Shown here: positions 49,701 to 62,213 of the stretch, piece after piece
Layout of the letters: each line of letters begins with the position of its first letter
Position numbering within the stretch: the stretch's first letter is position 1
From: Sipunculus nudus
Lineage: Eukaryota; Annelida; Sipuncula; Golfingiida; Sipunculidae
Reading direction: 5' to 3'
NCBI GenBank assembly: GCA_026874595.1
Contig: CM049317.1
Coordinates: 11,628,382-11,692,381 of the forward strand
DNA length: 64,000 nt
The notes under the pieces: model-generated
Told to the model about the DNA's origin: nothing
The model's database searches: none
What the model saw: the letters and a program-made list of their open reading frames with translations, nothing else
Translations under genes and position numbers: made by a program

Positions 49701-52700
49701 CACAAAATAGTTTATCTTATTATTATTATTATAATTATTGTTCAGGAACAACGGAAGCGTACATCACGGTCCCCGTCACCACTTCACCATGACGACCAGA
49801 TATGGAAGTCTCGCCTGAAATCTCATTCTACCGTCTCCTCTATTGAAGCATTTCAAGTGAGAATAATACTTCATTTAAACATCTTTCACTTTGACTTAGG
49901 CTAGTTATCATTTCATGTGAAAACATTTGTCCAACTGGATGTGCATTTTAAATGTTTAAAGCGGGTATGCAGAACCTGCTTAGTCTCTCAAATACGGTGC
50001 TGAAAGCCAATGATTTATTATAATCTGGGTGATCAAATTGTTACAAAAGTTGAACAAATAATTGAACCCTCTTTTAAATTATTCACAGCAATGTATTAAA
50101 ATCAAGAAAACACACAAGACACGGTGACATGTTAATTATGCACTATCATGATTAATAATGCACTATCATGTAATGTACTCTTCCAAAGATTATTAAAACT
50201 GTGATCTGACAAACACAAAAGATATGTCAGTTTTATAACAATGTTTTGCAATGTTTTGTGATATAAAAGTCTGGTTAACGAGCTGGAAAATAAACACATA
50301 ATCACATGATTATTCTGATTCTTCAGGAAGCAGATGAGCAGACATCTTCCGTACATATGTCTCTCCGTGAGGGTGAATTTTCTCGTAACTCCTGCACAGG
50401 CCTACAGTCCCCTACCTCGGTTAGCATACAATATTATAATATCAATAAGAAGCAGGGGGCGTCTTATTAAAAACTCACATCAATAGGATTCAAATAATAT
50501 CTTGCCCTGAAGTAAAGGGCATCCAAAAGCTTTATTTCAAAACATTTTCTGCTCCCATTAAAACTTCACACATTTAACAAACTAGAGAATACTCATAGGT
50601 CGTAATAAATTACATCGGGAATAAAAGTATGGGCATCACTGAAACGTCAATCCTCTAACGTTTATATACACTAACACAATACACATGTTAAAAGTAAAAA
50701 AAAATGGGTTTAGATGTATTTGATGGAAAAATAAATGTAGCATCTGGTGCAACGTAAAGTAGTAATTGCTAGGTCGAACGATTTCATTGCTGATTGCTGA
50801 AAATGCTTCTATTCGCAGGGTTGTACTGAGCCAAAATCGAATCAAAGCACCCAGCATGCCTGGATAATTGATGGAATCTTGATACATTATAAGAACGTTT
50901 CACTGACACATGTAAATCTGAATTTCTAGACTGAAATCGAAATGTATTAGTACGGCTGTTACAAATTGATCCTGAAATGAACGTTTGCATTTTAAACGCA
51001 GATTTGTTGCAGATGCGGTAGTTGGTAAACATATTTAAAATCAAAATCCTATATATACTGTGGTTAAAAATTATTTTTTAAATATAGAAAAATAATAAAT
51101 AAAATGAATAAAAACATTATTAAATGGTTTTAATAAAGCTACAATCTTCAAGAGCATTTCATAGAATTCCTTTTTTAATTAAACATTGCTGATCATACCT
51201 AATAACAAACTTAGTGGTAAAGCAACATTTATATGCCCGATATTTATCGATAAACATTTAAACCGTTGTATACTCTATCCTCAGGGTTATAAGAACGACA
51301 CGGAGGAGAAGCTAACAGAAGACACTGGGCCACATAAAAGCACAGGAAACACCTCTGCTGGTCAACACAAGGGTGCTGCAGGTGACGATACTATTGAAAA
51401 ACTAGACTCAAATGTAAATGCAACTTACGCTGGTGAACACAGACACACTGAACTGGAGGAAAGCAATACCGTTCACAACGTAAACAAAGAAGTTTCAAAT
51501 CTGTCCTCCAACAAAGTGTTCAAAGAAGATGCAACATCAGTGAAGAATATAAGTGAAAATACAGTTCACAAAATAGACAAAGTTCAAACCTGCCCACGTG
51601 ATGGAGTTACAGCTGAATATATTGACAATCGGTTCGTGGAGATAAGTTATACCGAAAGAGCTGTCAGTCAGCAAAAACACACATCACAACTACCCCTCAT
51701 CGATAGGCAGATGGGCAGTTCCAGTAAAAAAGGTATCGGTCATAACAGAGATTCCATACCTAAAGACATTCTTGTTATTGATCCAAACGTAGCTACCACA
51801 GGGGAAACACTTGGTAGTCACCACAAAAGCGTTAGTGCAGATAAAGTTGTATCGAACGATGAAAACAGTTTGCAAAAAGACATCATTCTACAGAAGGATT
51901 ACAAAGCAGAGTATGTGCAAGACACTACAGCAAACGAAAAGGATACTCATCAACACATGGGACCAGAAAGCATTGTTGGTCAGATAAAAGACATCGAGAC
52001 AATGGTAAACTCTACTGATTGTGACAAAGATGCTACGACGGGTGAAACATTTAAACATGAACACAATCTGGATGTGTTTATGGACACCCCTGTCAATCAG
52101 AAGACACCGATTTCCATGGACGAAAGTCATATTAATCAGCACGAAGACTTTTCAGCAGACACACGCGATACTGGCCAACGTAAAAGGAAAACGGTAAGTG
52201 AAAACTTTGTAGACCAGACGAAAGACATCGAAACAACAGCAAGCACTACTGATCACAATACAGACGAAAACCTTGATGAAACCTTTAAACATGAAAACAT
52301 ATTGGATGTCTCAAAGGGAACGTCTGCCAATCAGCAGAAAATGATTTCACGAGAAGAAAATCGTACTGACAAACTTGAAGATTTTACAGAAGTCATAAAC
52401 GACACTGTTCAACACAAAGAAAATAAAGCAAGTGGAAACGTAGTAGACCAGACGAAAGACATCGAAACAAGGGCAAGCTCCACTGATCATAACAAGGACG
52501 AAACACTGGATGACACATTTAAACATGAACACAGATTTGATGTTTTAAGGAAAACCTCTGTCAACCATCAGGAGCAGATGTCAAGTGAAGAAACTCAAAC
52601 TACTCAGTTAATGAGTGCTGAAGGAGAAGAGAGCCACCTCTTTCAGAATTTAGAGGCAATTGAGCACGATAGCCTTCATCACAGAGATACGTATGAGGGC

Positions 52701-55700
52701 TCATTCCGTCAACCCAAGAGGGACTTTAGATTCGGCTGCTCCACATGTCACCAGGAGGTCAACTCACAATCGGGTGAAAACACTGACGGTCATAACCGTG
52801 ACACTGAAACCATCGGGCTGTCAGTTGCTAACCAAACAAGCACAACAACAAATGACATTGGTAACGGATACAATACAGACGCAGTAAGAGACGCCATCAC
52901 TTCAGAACAAAATGATGACCGTGAAAGGGATAACACTTATAATAGTCAAAACAACCACGTAATAATAGACCAGTCTCCTATCGAGGTGGACAGAAACCCT
53001 GGAACGGAGGCCATACTTGATGCTGAAAACCAACATTCAAAGGCAAACGTTGTCGCCACTCAACAAGAAAAAGTCTTTCCAGACAGTATGATGACGGAAG
53101 AGCTCAAATACTTTTTATTGGATGATAAATATATCATCTCGCACACCGACTCAACAGAAGGAAGCTTTACCGACCAACAGGAAGAAACAAGGAGATATGT
53201 TTGCAATGATAGGGATGTCAGGAAGGAAGAACGCTCTCCTCCCAGATACCCAATACACGACGAAAGTCTTCTGAGCAAACAAAATGACATTATTTTAACT
53301 GACAGATCTCCAGAAAATCCCAAACTTGCAACAACTACAGAAACCCTGGCTGGTTGGGACAAGGTTAATCAGACGATGGAAAGATCTACAACACAGGACA
53401 GAAGTAAAACAGAAGAGAACTGTCAAAACAATGACGATGAACGTGGGGAAGCATCCAGTACTTTAAATGCCACGATAACGAATACGGCATTGAGTGAGGG
53501 CACCGTTGAGCATCAAAACGTTAATGTTGATCCAAAAGAACAATATAAAGACCAAGAAACTAATACCAGTGACCTAGATTTACCGGAACTAAAACAGGAT
53601 ATAGTTAAAACAAGGAGAATCTATTTAAATCAATGCAAAGACCTGGAACCAGATGCGGCATTGACAAATCAAGGTAGAGAAAACAAGGCACAAAGTATTT
53701 CTACAAGCGGACGAGAAGCCGCCGTAGGAATTGGTCAACATGCATACGTTGGTTTTACTGAAAGTTCTCCCAAACAAGGCACATTTTCTCATGGTGACAA
53801 AATTTTAGAAGAAAGGATCGGTATTCACATTACTGATAAAAGACCGGGTGATCTTCCTACAGAGAATAGGGTTGAGAGTAAGGCAATTGATTGCAGTAAG
53901 CAAGACCTGCAAAGAAAATTACAGGAAGATCTGTCTTCATCTATCACTGTGCTTGATATAATAAAGAAAGACCGTGACATAAATCAGGTTAATAATACCA
54001 TTTGCAAAGGCCAGCACAAGGATAGTGTGGCGGATAGAATCTCACGTGCGAGTGAACAGGAGGACGATGATGAGCGCGAGAACGAATTTAATGAGCTCTT
54101 GAATGTCACAAGCGATGACGATCACTATCGTCAGTGTAGCGATGCTCAAGTACCAGACCCTTCTTGCAGTCGAGGAAGGGATACCAAGAAAAATAGTTGT
54201 GGAGGTCAGCATGGGAACTCTGTATCGGCAGAATGTAGTAGTCCATATCTAAGGCACCGTAATTCAGAAACAGCTCATGAACCTAAAAAAGACACAGGTG
54301 GAAATGTTACTCATAATGTACAACATGAAAACACTCAAACATCTTCTGATGACCCACAGCAGATAATGGACGAACCATGGTCTTCTAAAGATTACCATGT
54401 GGTCGGCCGAGAGAATACTAAAGACCAGCCCATGAGAAATGCTGAAATTAAGGTTAGTCACACTAACTTGTTTTTAGGGCCATTGTTATTATGATCAATG
54501 GACTATTAAATGTGATTTGTCATACTGATGCTTTTATGGAAGAAAACAATATATCAAATTTATCATTGAAATCATGTTTCATTCACCACAACTGCAACAT
54601 TGATATTGACTGCTATTGACTAGCGTTAGACATTGTAATCACCTGACAACTTGTTTCGACAGGACAGGCCATCCCTTCAGAAACCCGCTCAACATATTGC
54701 ACGAGGACATCACCGATATACAGGTCATTCACTGGCAGGCACTGCATCCGTGAATACAGAATCACATTCCGACACATTATCTAAATCTCAAAACGCCTTT
54801 ACATCAACGGTGCGTATTTTCTTTAACTGATTTTCACTTGGGTTTTTTTATATTCCATTTCAAAGCATAGCTCCTTGGCCCTCGGGTGGTAGGTTATAAG
54901 ACATGGTGATAATTTTCGCATTGTACCTGACGTAATTATTGTATTCCTTCTACTGTCAAGAGTTCCCATGAAACAAGACATATTCACATGCCATGTTGTT
55001 ATTTACATCAAAGTAACAAAAAGTTGTTTACCCATCGACCTTCATGAGACCACAGTGTCAACCAAGAGGGGTATACGTTTCTGGTTAATATTATATATAT
55101 CTTATATGATAGCCTTCCATTCTGTGAATACCGTGATTATTTCAGCAATTTATATCAAATAGAATTCAGAATAGTAAACTACCACGTTAGGATTTCTCTT
55201 CTTTCCATATTAGAGATTGTGAATTACATGAAATATAATGTTCCGCCACTGTCAGTATTCCGTTGTCAATGTTCATCACAATACGAACTTAGTACATTGT
55301 ATTGTATTTCCAAACTTGCAGGTAAGACGAACCTCACGAATACCTATCCGTGTAACACGAAAATATTCAGGAGGAGGGGTATGTATGGGACCTTTTCCCA
55401 ATTTTTACAATGAAATCAGTAAAACAAATAGACAAATAACATTGATTTCACCATATCTGTGAGCCGGAGTTCAGGTGTATAATCGATTCGTTTAGTTGTG
55501 TTATAAAAGGACAACCCATTAATTGCATAATAAACAAATCTGAATTAACACGATTCGTTTTAATTTAAATAATAAAGAGGTGTCATATTCATAAGATATT
55601 TGTATTCCCATAAAGTGTCAAAAGTGTTATACTCAATACAGGAAACATATAGTACACACATGATATTGCTATACCTGTTTCAAAAGAGCGCAATAAATAT

Positions 55701-57804
55701 GCACACGATATAAAAATAATATACCCTATGCAGTCCCTATGCGTATTTATGAGCCGTTCATTATTCATTCATAGTGTTCTTTTGTCTTGTATTACAGCAG
55801 ACCAGCATTAAGAATGAGAAATCAGCAGTGCTATTCGAATTTTCTACAAGTACAAGGAATAATACAATGTCCGAAACTCTGTCTAAATGTAATGCGGATT
55901 CAAAGGAAGCTGTCAGTTTGGCAAGGCATGAAAATGGCCAGGCAGGGCAGGCACAACCATGCACAGCAGAGAACGAAGAGAAAATATCCGAGGCAAGGAA
56001 TTATTCCATGTACCTTTAAAGAACTACACAATTTATATCCACTACTAAAATATGCAGGCGGTTTGCCATGGGACACACGCTTTATATCACAATGTGGTTA
56101 GGATTTCGAACAAGTTTATCTATTACAAAGCAACCTATTTCACAAAAATAATACCAAACAAGATTTTGAAAATGATGAATCGTTTCAAATTATAGTTCTT
56201 CCCGTGTATTTTCAGTTAAGTTAAAGATTAAGCTGTTATATTTTAAAAATGGTTAACCCTCTTTTATAATATGTGTTTCTCAGTTCATGAGTTAAGACGT
56301 CTACCAATGTGCGTCGAAATAATAAACTAAAAAGAACATATATTTATTATATTTCTGATTGTTGCTTTATTTGTAGGATTGCCCTAAAGACTTCGAGACT
56401 CCCTCACTGACGAAAGACCCGGTTCTAACAGACAGAGAAACTACTAGTCCGTCACAGGCTTCTGTGGCAGACTGTGGACATGCATACAAAGGTTCTGATG
56501 AAATTATTGACGGCCTCTTAACAGAATTAGAGGCAGAAGAGGAAATACGTCCTGACTATGCAGTAAGCATTTGGCAAAGGAATACGAAACGGCCTCCTCT
56601 CAAAGATGGCGCCAGTAGTTCTCTATGTTAAAGTAGCTAAGAATTCAGGTTTTAAATGATAGGAAAGGTTTTACCATCGTTTCAGTATCTCACCGTTATT
56701 CATACATAAAACATGTATAAAAATAGGGTCCACAATGTGATTACATTTGGCGGATGTCGAAAAGGGTTTTCAACTGATAGATTCATTTCATGAAGCAAAA
56801 GTGTGATAACGGATTAATGGATAATACACAGAAATTTTGGGTAACACCCAATAAGCTTCCAAATTGTCTCAGAGGGCCTATTTCGGGAATAAAGATGAAG
56901 AGAGGATCTTTCACACTCCATTCAGCGTAACAGTATCTTAATAATGATAATAATAATATAATTTGCAATATATTCTCTCCTAGACTGCATATATAGTAAC
57001 ATTCATTTTGTTAATGAAACATTACCTGTGCAAAAGCGTTTTATTTCCTATATAGGTACAGGTTAAAGATCGCTTCATTAATACACGCAAAGATTACACC
57101 AATTTAGAAGTTTCATGGAAAGAACCTGCTCAGAGAGACAGAGAGGTGAGATATGAAAACCAAAATAAAAGCCATAGTTTTTTTTAATTTGTTATTTTAT
57201 TACATTAAATATCTGAAAATCCACGAAATATTAACCAGTCTGAGGAGGAATAATAATTTAGAGTTTATTCTAAAAGGCGGCTACAGTAAAGCACAAATAG
57301 ATAAAATAAATATATTGCATGGAAAATAGTGGGTTCATAAACATTTTTATGCAACAGGTTCTAGATCTTTACTATGAACCTAGAATTTACAGAGGTAAGT
57401 TAGCAATAAACAGTTTTATTTGACTATAACAACAGACTCAGGAAACCACATAACCTTCATTTAAAAACGCGCACACTAAATGTTGTGGCTCATATTATGT
57501 AAATATTATATTATTTTTCAGGATGAACCACTGGCCTCGCCGGTAAATGTTGAAGGGAAAGCGGACTCAACACACAGCAATAAAGCTTCATCAAATCCGT
57601 GCACATTTCAAAGGTTTAACGAATCAGTCAACAGGAAAGAGGAAGGGTCCAAACGAATAGAACAAACGCTAAACAAGGTAGATATTCACCAATTTATGAT
57701 TATCATACATATTCCCTCATACATAGCCTATACTAGATTATTTCGACTATACGTGCATATAGTGTGTATAGTTCGCGAACGTTTCGCAACCAACAGAATG
57801 TAAC

Positions 57805-57852
<48 letters not shown>

Positions 57853-60681
57853 TGCAGCCGTCTGTGTGCTGCATATAGAAATAACAAAATATGATAAGAA
57901 TATTACATGCTTTTAGATGTCTTCTCGGTGCAATAAAATAGACAAGAGTACATAACAAATACACAAATATTAAAAATAAATGTTCGAAATATATAACGGG
58001 TTTTAATTTAAATGGGAAACGAGATTTTACAAGTAGTCTGTGGCTATCATTGCGTCGAAACTATTCACACACTATATACACGGACAATGACTTTACTCAT
58101 AAGCACTTTTTGTTATGATGGGACTTTGTCCCATTTAATGAGAGGCGCATACATAAAACCTCCCCTTGATCAGGCATTCCAGGTCACGGTAGATAATCAA
58201 TTGTAGAAGTTGTCCTCTATGTTAAAGTGTGATTACTCAATGTTAACACTGATGTAACAAGAAATATTATAGTTCAGAATTAATGACGTTTCATTGAACA
58301 GGATGAAAGGCACAACGATCCCAAAGACAGCCTCCTAGTGTTAGACTGTGAAGAAGAATATTCTCAAATAAACAGCAGATCTGTAAACGGTGACCGGCGG
58401 TCTATCGAAAAGGTATGTCCATGTGCCTAACAGAATCGCGTAGATGTAACATGTGACATTACAGTAGCCTCTTAAAACACTGTATAATGTTTACACAAAT
58501 TCCAGTCGAGCATTGATTCTGCACTCATTGCAAGCCAATGTATGAGATCAAAATGATAATTGGTTTACAATTGCCATATATAACTTAATTTTTTATTTCA
58601 GGTCGAATTCTGGTGTTCAGATTCTAAAACTCCTACTGAGGAACCTAGCGATGAGTTACGGAAGACTAATCCAGCTGTAGCCGAAATCGCCCCTTTCAAA
58701 ATGAAGAGTGATGAGGAAGATCTTACTCCAAGGTCATCGAAGGAGTTTGTACCAGTAAGACACACACACACACACACACACACACAAGATTAAACAAGGA
58801 GGGAATGCATTCATTCCCGTTCGTGTGTGTGTGTGTTGTTTGAAATCTAACTCCTCAATTATGAACGAAATCTCATGAAATATCAGTGCATTTCGGGAAC
58901 GCGCCAAGGAAGAATCGATTTAATTTTGGTGTTGAACCAGTCCCTTATGCAGATACTGGAGCGTTATCAAGAAATATTCACAAATGTACGGTCATTTATG
59001 CACGAATGAACATTGGAATATGGGCTAAACATGAATGACAGAATGTCCAGCCTCGTCCGCGTGGCCCGGTCACCTGGTTAGGTCACGCTCGAGCACCTGG
59101 AGTATGTCCAATGTGTTTGCATAGCTTTTAAAAACTTTTGCTGCCATGGCGGAGGCATATATCTAAAGGGATGCACTTTTCTAGTTTCGTTCATAATAAT
59201 GATCAGGCGTAACGACAGAACTCAGAGTGAGCTTCTACAGCACTGCCTCTGGATAGCCTCTCGGTTCTTCTTATGTGATTGGCCTGAGACTATATTTTAT
59301 CAGGTTCCTGGTAGGTAAGGAATAGATGTTAGGGATATCAGAATATCTGCATCCTTAATTCTGCTTGTGTTGGTGAAATGGCTGCTTAATTTATCCCCTC
59401 TGGTCGGCCTTGGATGAGTTCGAGGCCTTCCGAGGTTTTTAATCTTTTACATATTATAGGTCATTTTAGGCCCATTTTTTTCCTCTCTTTTTTCTCTCCA
59501 CTGTGACGGAGCATGACGTGGGACTCCATACAGCCCTCCTCATTCAGAGGATTACAGCTTTTAGTTTTTTCACCTGAATCTTGGAATTTTACGACATTCA
59601 CATGTTGGTATCACTAATCTTTAGCGCCAGCACTAACCTGCCAACATGAGAAAGTTCATATTTGGCTTTAAACGAAGCTGTTGATTTTCATTTTTGAGTA
59701 CTCTTAACATGGAGCACGGTAACCGTAAGACGATACCATGCGGGTACGGAATTCTAGCTACCCAGGTCTTATTACGTGCATATCCCAAAAAATCATTATT
59801 TACATTTGGAAAAAATACCTAAAATAAACAGCGGTGACTCTGTCCATCGTAAAGTGTTATTCAGCTCACACCAGTTGTGAACATGACAGGTATAAGCAGA
59901 ATATTCATAAGAATATTCTTATTAAAACACAGGAATCAAATAGAGGAAGTACTGGTTTTACATAACAAGAAAAATATTAAAACAGACAATTTGCTTGTAC
60001 GCGACCTAGTGACTTATGTTTATGATCTTCATTTTCTCCGCGGAAATGAATACTGAGACATATTACTCACATTACTCCTTAATCTTATATATTTGTAGCA
60101 GCATCAGTCATCGATCCATCATCACGGGATGCATTCTAATTTCATCGTCCATATCCGACAGCAGAGAGATCTTCAGCGAGCCGAGTGTGACCAGATGACG
60201 TCTATGATTAAACGTCTCCTGTCCTCAGTATCACAACGACCACATAAACTCCAGGATTCTTACCAGGTAAGGGCGAGGTTGAAAGGGTTGATGATATGAT
60301 TTTACTAGTTTCAAGTCCCACAACAAGTAAGCCAGGGCAGCATTCCCAACACCTGAATGACCCTTTCTGCATTTAGTATTGTAATAGTACATGGCTCGAA
60401 TCGTTGTTCGCAGGACCTCCTCGACCCATACAATATTACATCTATTTCCGACTTTCAGACTGAATGACACAAGATCATGCTTGCAGATAGAATTTATTAT
60501 CAAGCTTAAAGTATAAGGAAGTTGATAAATACTCAATAAACCTTATTTTCTCTATCTTATAGATGGAATCTTTCACAAATGCCTCGGCTGATAGGACAGG
60601 GGAGGAATCTGGATCTGATTGGTGGCAATCGGCCCGGGAATATGTACCGGTATGACACACACGTGCACGCACACAAACATA

Positions 60682-60731
<50 letters not shown>

Positions 60732-62213
60732 CTTAAATACGGCTGAAATGATTCGCGACAGAAGTTTTTGTAAATATAGAACGTTAGATTAGGTTATCCA
60801 AGATTTTTCCAAAATTGTTATCACTTATAAAATGATTTTCACTGCAAAAACAGGAAAAAAATACAATTCAAAGGGCTTATTTTATCTTTCTCTGCTTTTC
60901 CGACACCTTACCCCAGTAACTAATATGTGCATATGGCCATTGAGCTATTATTACAGCTCAATATGGCATTTGTATAACCAAGGAATTTTGGACTTCTAAT
61001 GGACAATTAAACTTTGATATGACCGTTTTCACACCATGGTTATTATAAAGGATGCATGGCTAATTCATCTTATTATCAAAGGCCTGGCTCTCAGTCGAAA
61101 CATCATGTCCAAGACTTCAAAGACTTCATTTGTAAATCGGATCTTTGATTGGCTTTGAACAAATATATAGCAGTTTTCCTTCGGAGACTAGACCAAAATA
61201 ATTCCAAGACTCTTTCTCTACTGCCAATCATAGCTAGCTAAAACAAGGCTATCGCAGCTGTTGGAGACAAAGCTTTGAATTGAACCTTTAGAATGTGAGT
61301 ATTAAAATCTATATTCTCAGGAACATCAGTCAACCATCCACTCTCCAGACATGCATGCTGATTTTATCGATCAAATTCGACAACAGAGGGTTCTGCAGCG
61401 GGCACAATGTGACCAGGCCGCATTAGATATAAACCAACTCCTGGTAGGAGCATCGGCCAGGCCGTCCGACATACCCGACAATTACCAGGTAATGAGGTCT
61501 GATACCAAGATTGCCGTTATTACTCTGAATATATATATAAAAGTAATATATATATATATATATTCACTGACAGTTTTAAAATAAAGCTGAATTTAAACTG
61601 TACCTGAGAAAGCGTTTTCAAATATAACAATTATAGGCACTTACCTTACCGAACACAGCCTTATATCCAATTGATTTGTAATATATTACAACTAAAAAGG
61701 TCAGCATGATAATTAGTTCTCGAGTCGGAGTCAGCTTATCCTATCAGAGTATTCAAATATACAAACTGCTATTTGTTATTGGTGATAACACTTTTTTGCA
61801 TATACATATATAGTATTTTTAGACCAGGTTATAAATTGATGAAAATTTCGTTCTTTATGGAACATTTGTGTGCCGGAACATATGTACATACCTGTTTTAA
61901 GTTTAAATTTTATGCTGATCATAGAGGATTAAAACGCACTCGAGCCATCAAATATGGGATTTAAGTTCGTTAATACAGCTTTTATACTGTCGCAGGGTAA
62001 TCGCAAGTGATGTTAGTATTAATGTTATATTGGCGCTAATTGCAGGTCTGTCTCACGACACGCAGGCTGTCCAAAGAACACAAGGATTTTATTTGGCGGA
62101 TCCGACGTGACGTCAAGTCATTACGCAACGAATATGATCTGGTATCCATGGAGACCAGCACTTACCTGACTTATACCAGCAGACGACAGAAAGAACCTAT
62201 TATTTCCGCATAA
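43736..62213 (+). CDS. Unrecognised large hydrophilic protein built from duplicated symmetric exons
   Basis: Twenty-two exons, all phase 0 at both ends: 43736-43795, 44205-44315, 45919-46035, 46391-46501, 46780-46890, 47971-48081, 48636-48746, 49746-49856, 50327-50419, 51285-54452, 54663-54809, 55322-55378, 55798-55992, 56377-56562, 57056-57145, 57522-57677, 58302-58412, 58602-58754, 60099-60266, 60563-60649, 61321-61488, 62046-62213. They give 1,929 residues. ATG 43736 has A at -3 and G at +4. There is no signal peptide or membrane segment. Residues 21-281 are seven RSPSPL repeats, 313-1368 come from one exon, and the C-terminus has three related helical-looking modules. The protein is rich in D, E, K, N, S, T and H and is probably mostly disordered. 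An intracellular scaffold or cytoskeletal role is a guess. Extra exons could have been missed. AATAAA at 62241 is a likely polyadenylation signal. Confidence 0.8.
44205..49856 (+). CDS. Seven tandem repeat exons encoding the RSPSPL-x3-D-x2-WK module
   Basis: Exons of 111, 117, 111, 111, 111, 111 and 111 nt each encode one 37-39 residue unit. Every unit has basic residues, then R-(S/T)-P-S-P-L, three residues, D, two residues, W-K and a basic or hydrophobic end. Examples are RTPSPLNSQDTSWK, RSPSPLHEEDLAWKK and RSPSPLHHDDQIWKS. Exons 5 and 7 of the gene (46780, 48636) are close relatives, as are exons 6 and 8 (47971, 49746), so a two-exon block was duplicated. The SP dipeptides after Arg could be sites for proline-directed or basophilic kinases; that is inference. 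I do not recognise the module as a named domain. Confidence 0.88.
51285..54452 (+). CDS. Giant 3,168-nt exon of the hydrophilic gene
   Basis: An uninterrupted phase 0 exon of 1,056 codons, with acceptor CCTCAG at 51284 and donor GTTAGT at 54453. The product is very polar, with many D, E, T, N, H, Q and K, few aromatic residues and no hydrophobic stretch long enough for a membrane. It appears disordered. It contains the 78-residue repeats described separately. The length of the open frame is itself strong evidence for coding. Open frames on the opposite strand at 51690-51875, 51888-52142, 52347-52532 and 53060-53362 are shadows. Confidence 0.9.
51968..52620 (+). repeat. Three 234-bp (78-residue) coding repeats in the giant exon
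   Basis: Units begin at about 51974, 52209 and 52443, giving a spacing of about 234 bp. Shared protein landmarks are (V/F)(D/G)Q(T/I)KDIET near the start, STTDHN- or STDCDK-type sequence, then ETFKHEH and a VNQ-like segment. Units 2 and 3 are more alike than either is to unit 1. The third unit fades after about 52620. Confidence 0.9.
54663..58754 (+). CDS. Middle exons of the hydrophilic gene
   Basis: Eight exons (147, 57, 195, 186, 90, 156, 111 and 153 nt), all phase 0. The 57-nt exon encodes a basic segment, VRRTSRIPIRVTRKYSGGG. The 195-nt exon appears to use a GC donor (CCGAG/GCAAGG at 55993); the normal alternative, GT at 55991 region or beyond, would break phase. The following exons are acidic, with Ser/Thr-Pro sites. 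The last ends KEFVP, matching REYVP at the end of the later 87-nt exon. I recognise no known domain. Confidence 0.78.
57806..57850. repeat. (TA)n microsatellite
   Basis: TA tract in an intron of the hydrophilic gene. Similar tracts occur at 60684-60722 and 61543-61563, and a (CA)n tract at 58760-58784 lies immediately after a splice donor. Confidence 0.95.
58602..62213 (+). CDS. C-terminal duplicated exon modules of the hydrophilic gene
   Basis: Exons 60099-60266 and 61321-61488 are both 168 nt. They share HQS(S/T)IH, then MHxxFIxxIRQQR, then LQRAxCDQ, and end (S/N)YQ. Each is preceded by an exon ending KEFVP or REYVP. The last exon, 62046-62213, also has 56 codons including the stop, with HKDFIWRIRR at the same register, so it looks like a third, diverged copy. 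The IRQQR-LQRA stretch is amphipathic and may form a helix or a short coiled coil. Stop TAA is at 62211-62213. Confidence 0.82.
58755..60098. other. 1.3-kb intron without recognised features
   Basis: Begins with a (CA)n tract. I found no phase 0 exon with good splice sites inside it, although a missed small exon is possible. No transposon end is evident. Confidence 0.5.

Noticed and set aside
51690-53362. Minus-strand open frames with apparent membrane-like peptides
   Set aside because: They are shadows of the 1,056-codon exon on the plus strand and have no splice or start support.
57360-57396. Coding exon of the hydrophilic gene
   Set aside because: Its 37 nt would shift the frame, while the flanking exons join in phase without it. 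It is listed only as a possible poison exon.
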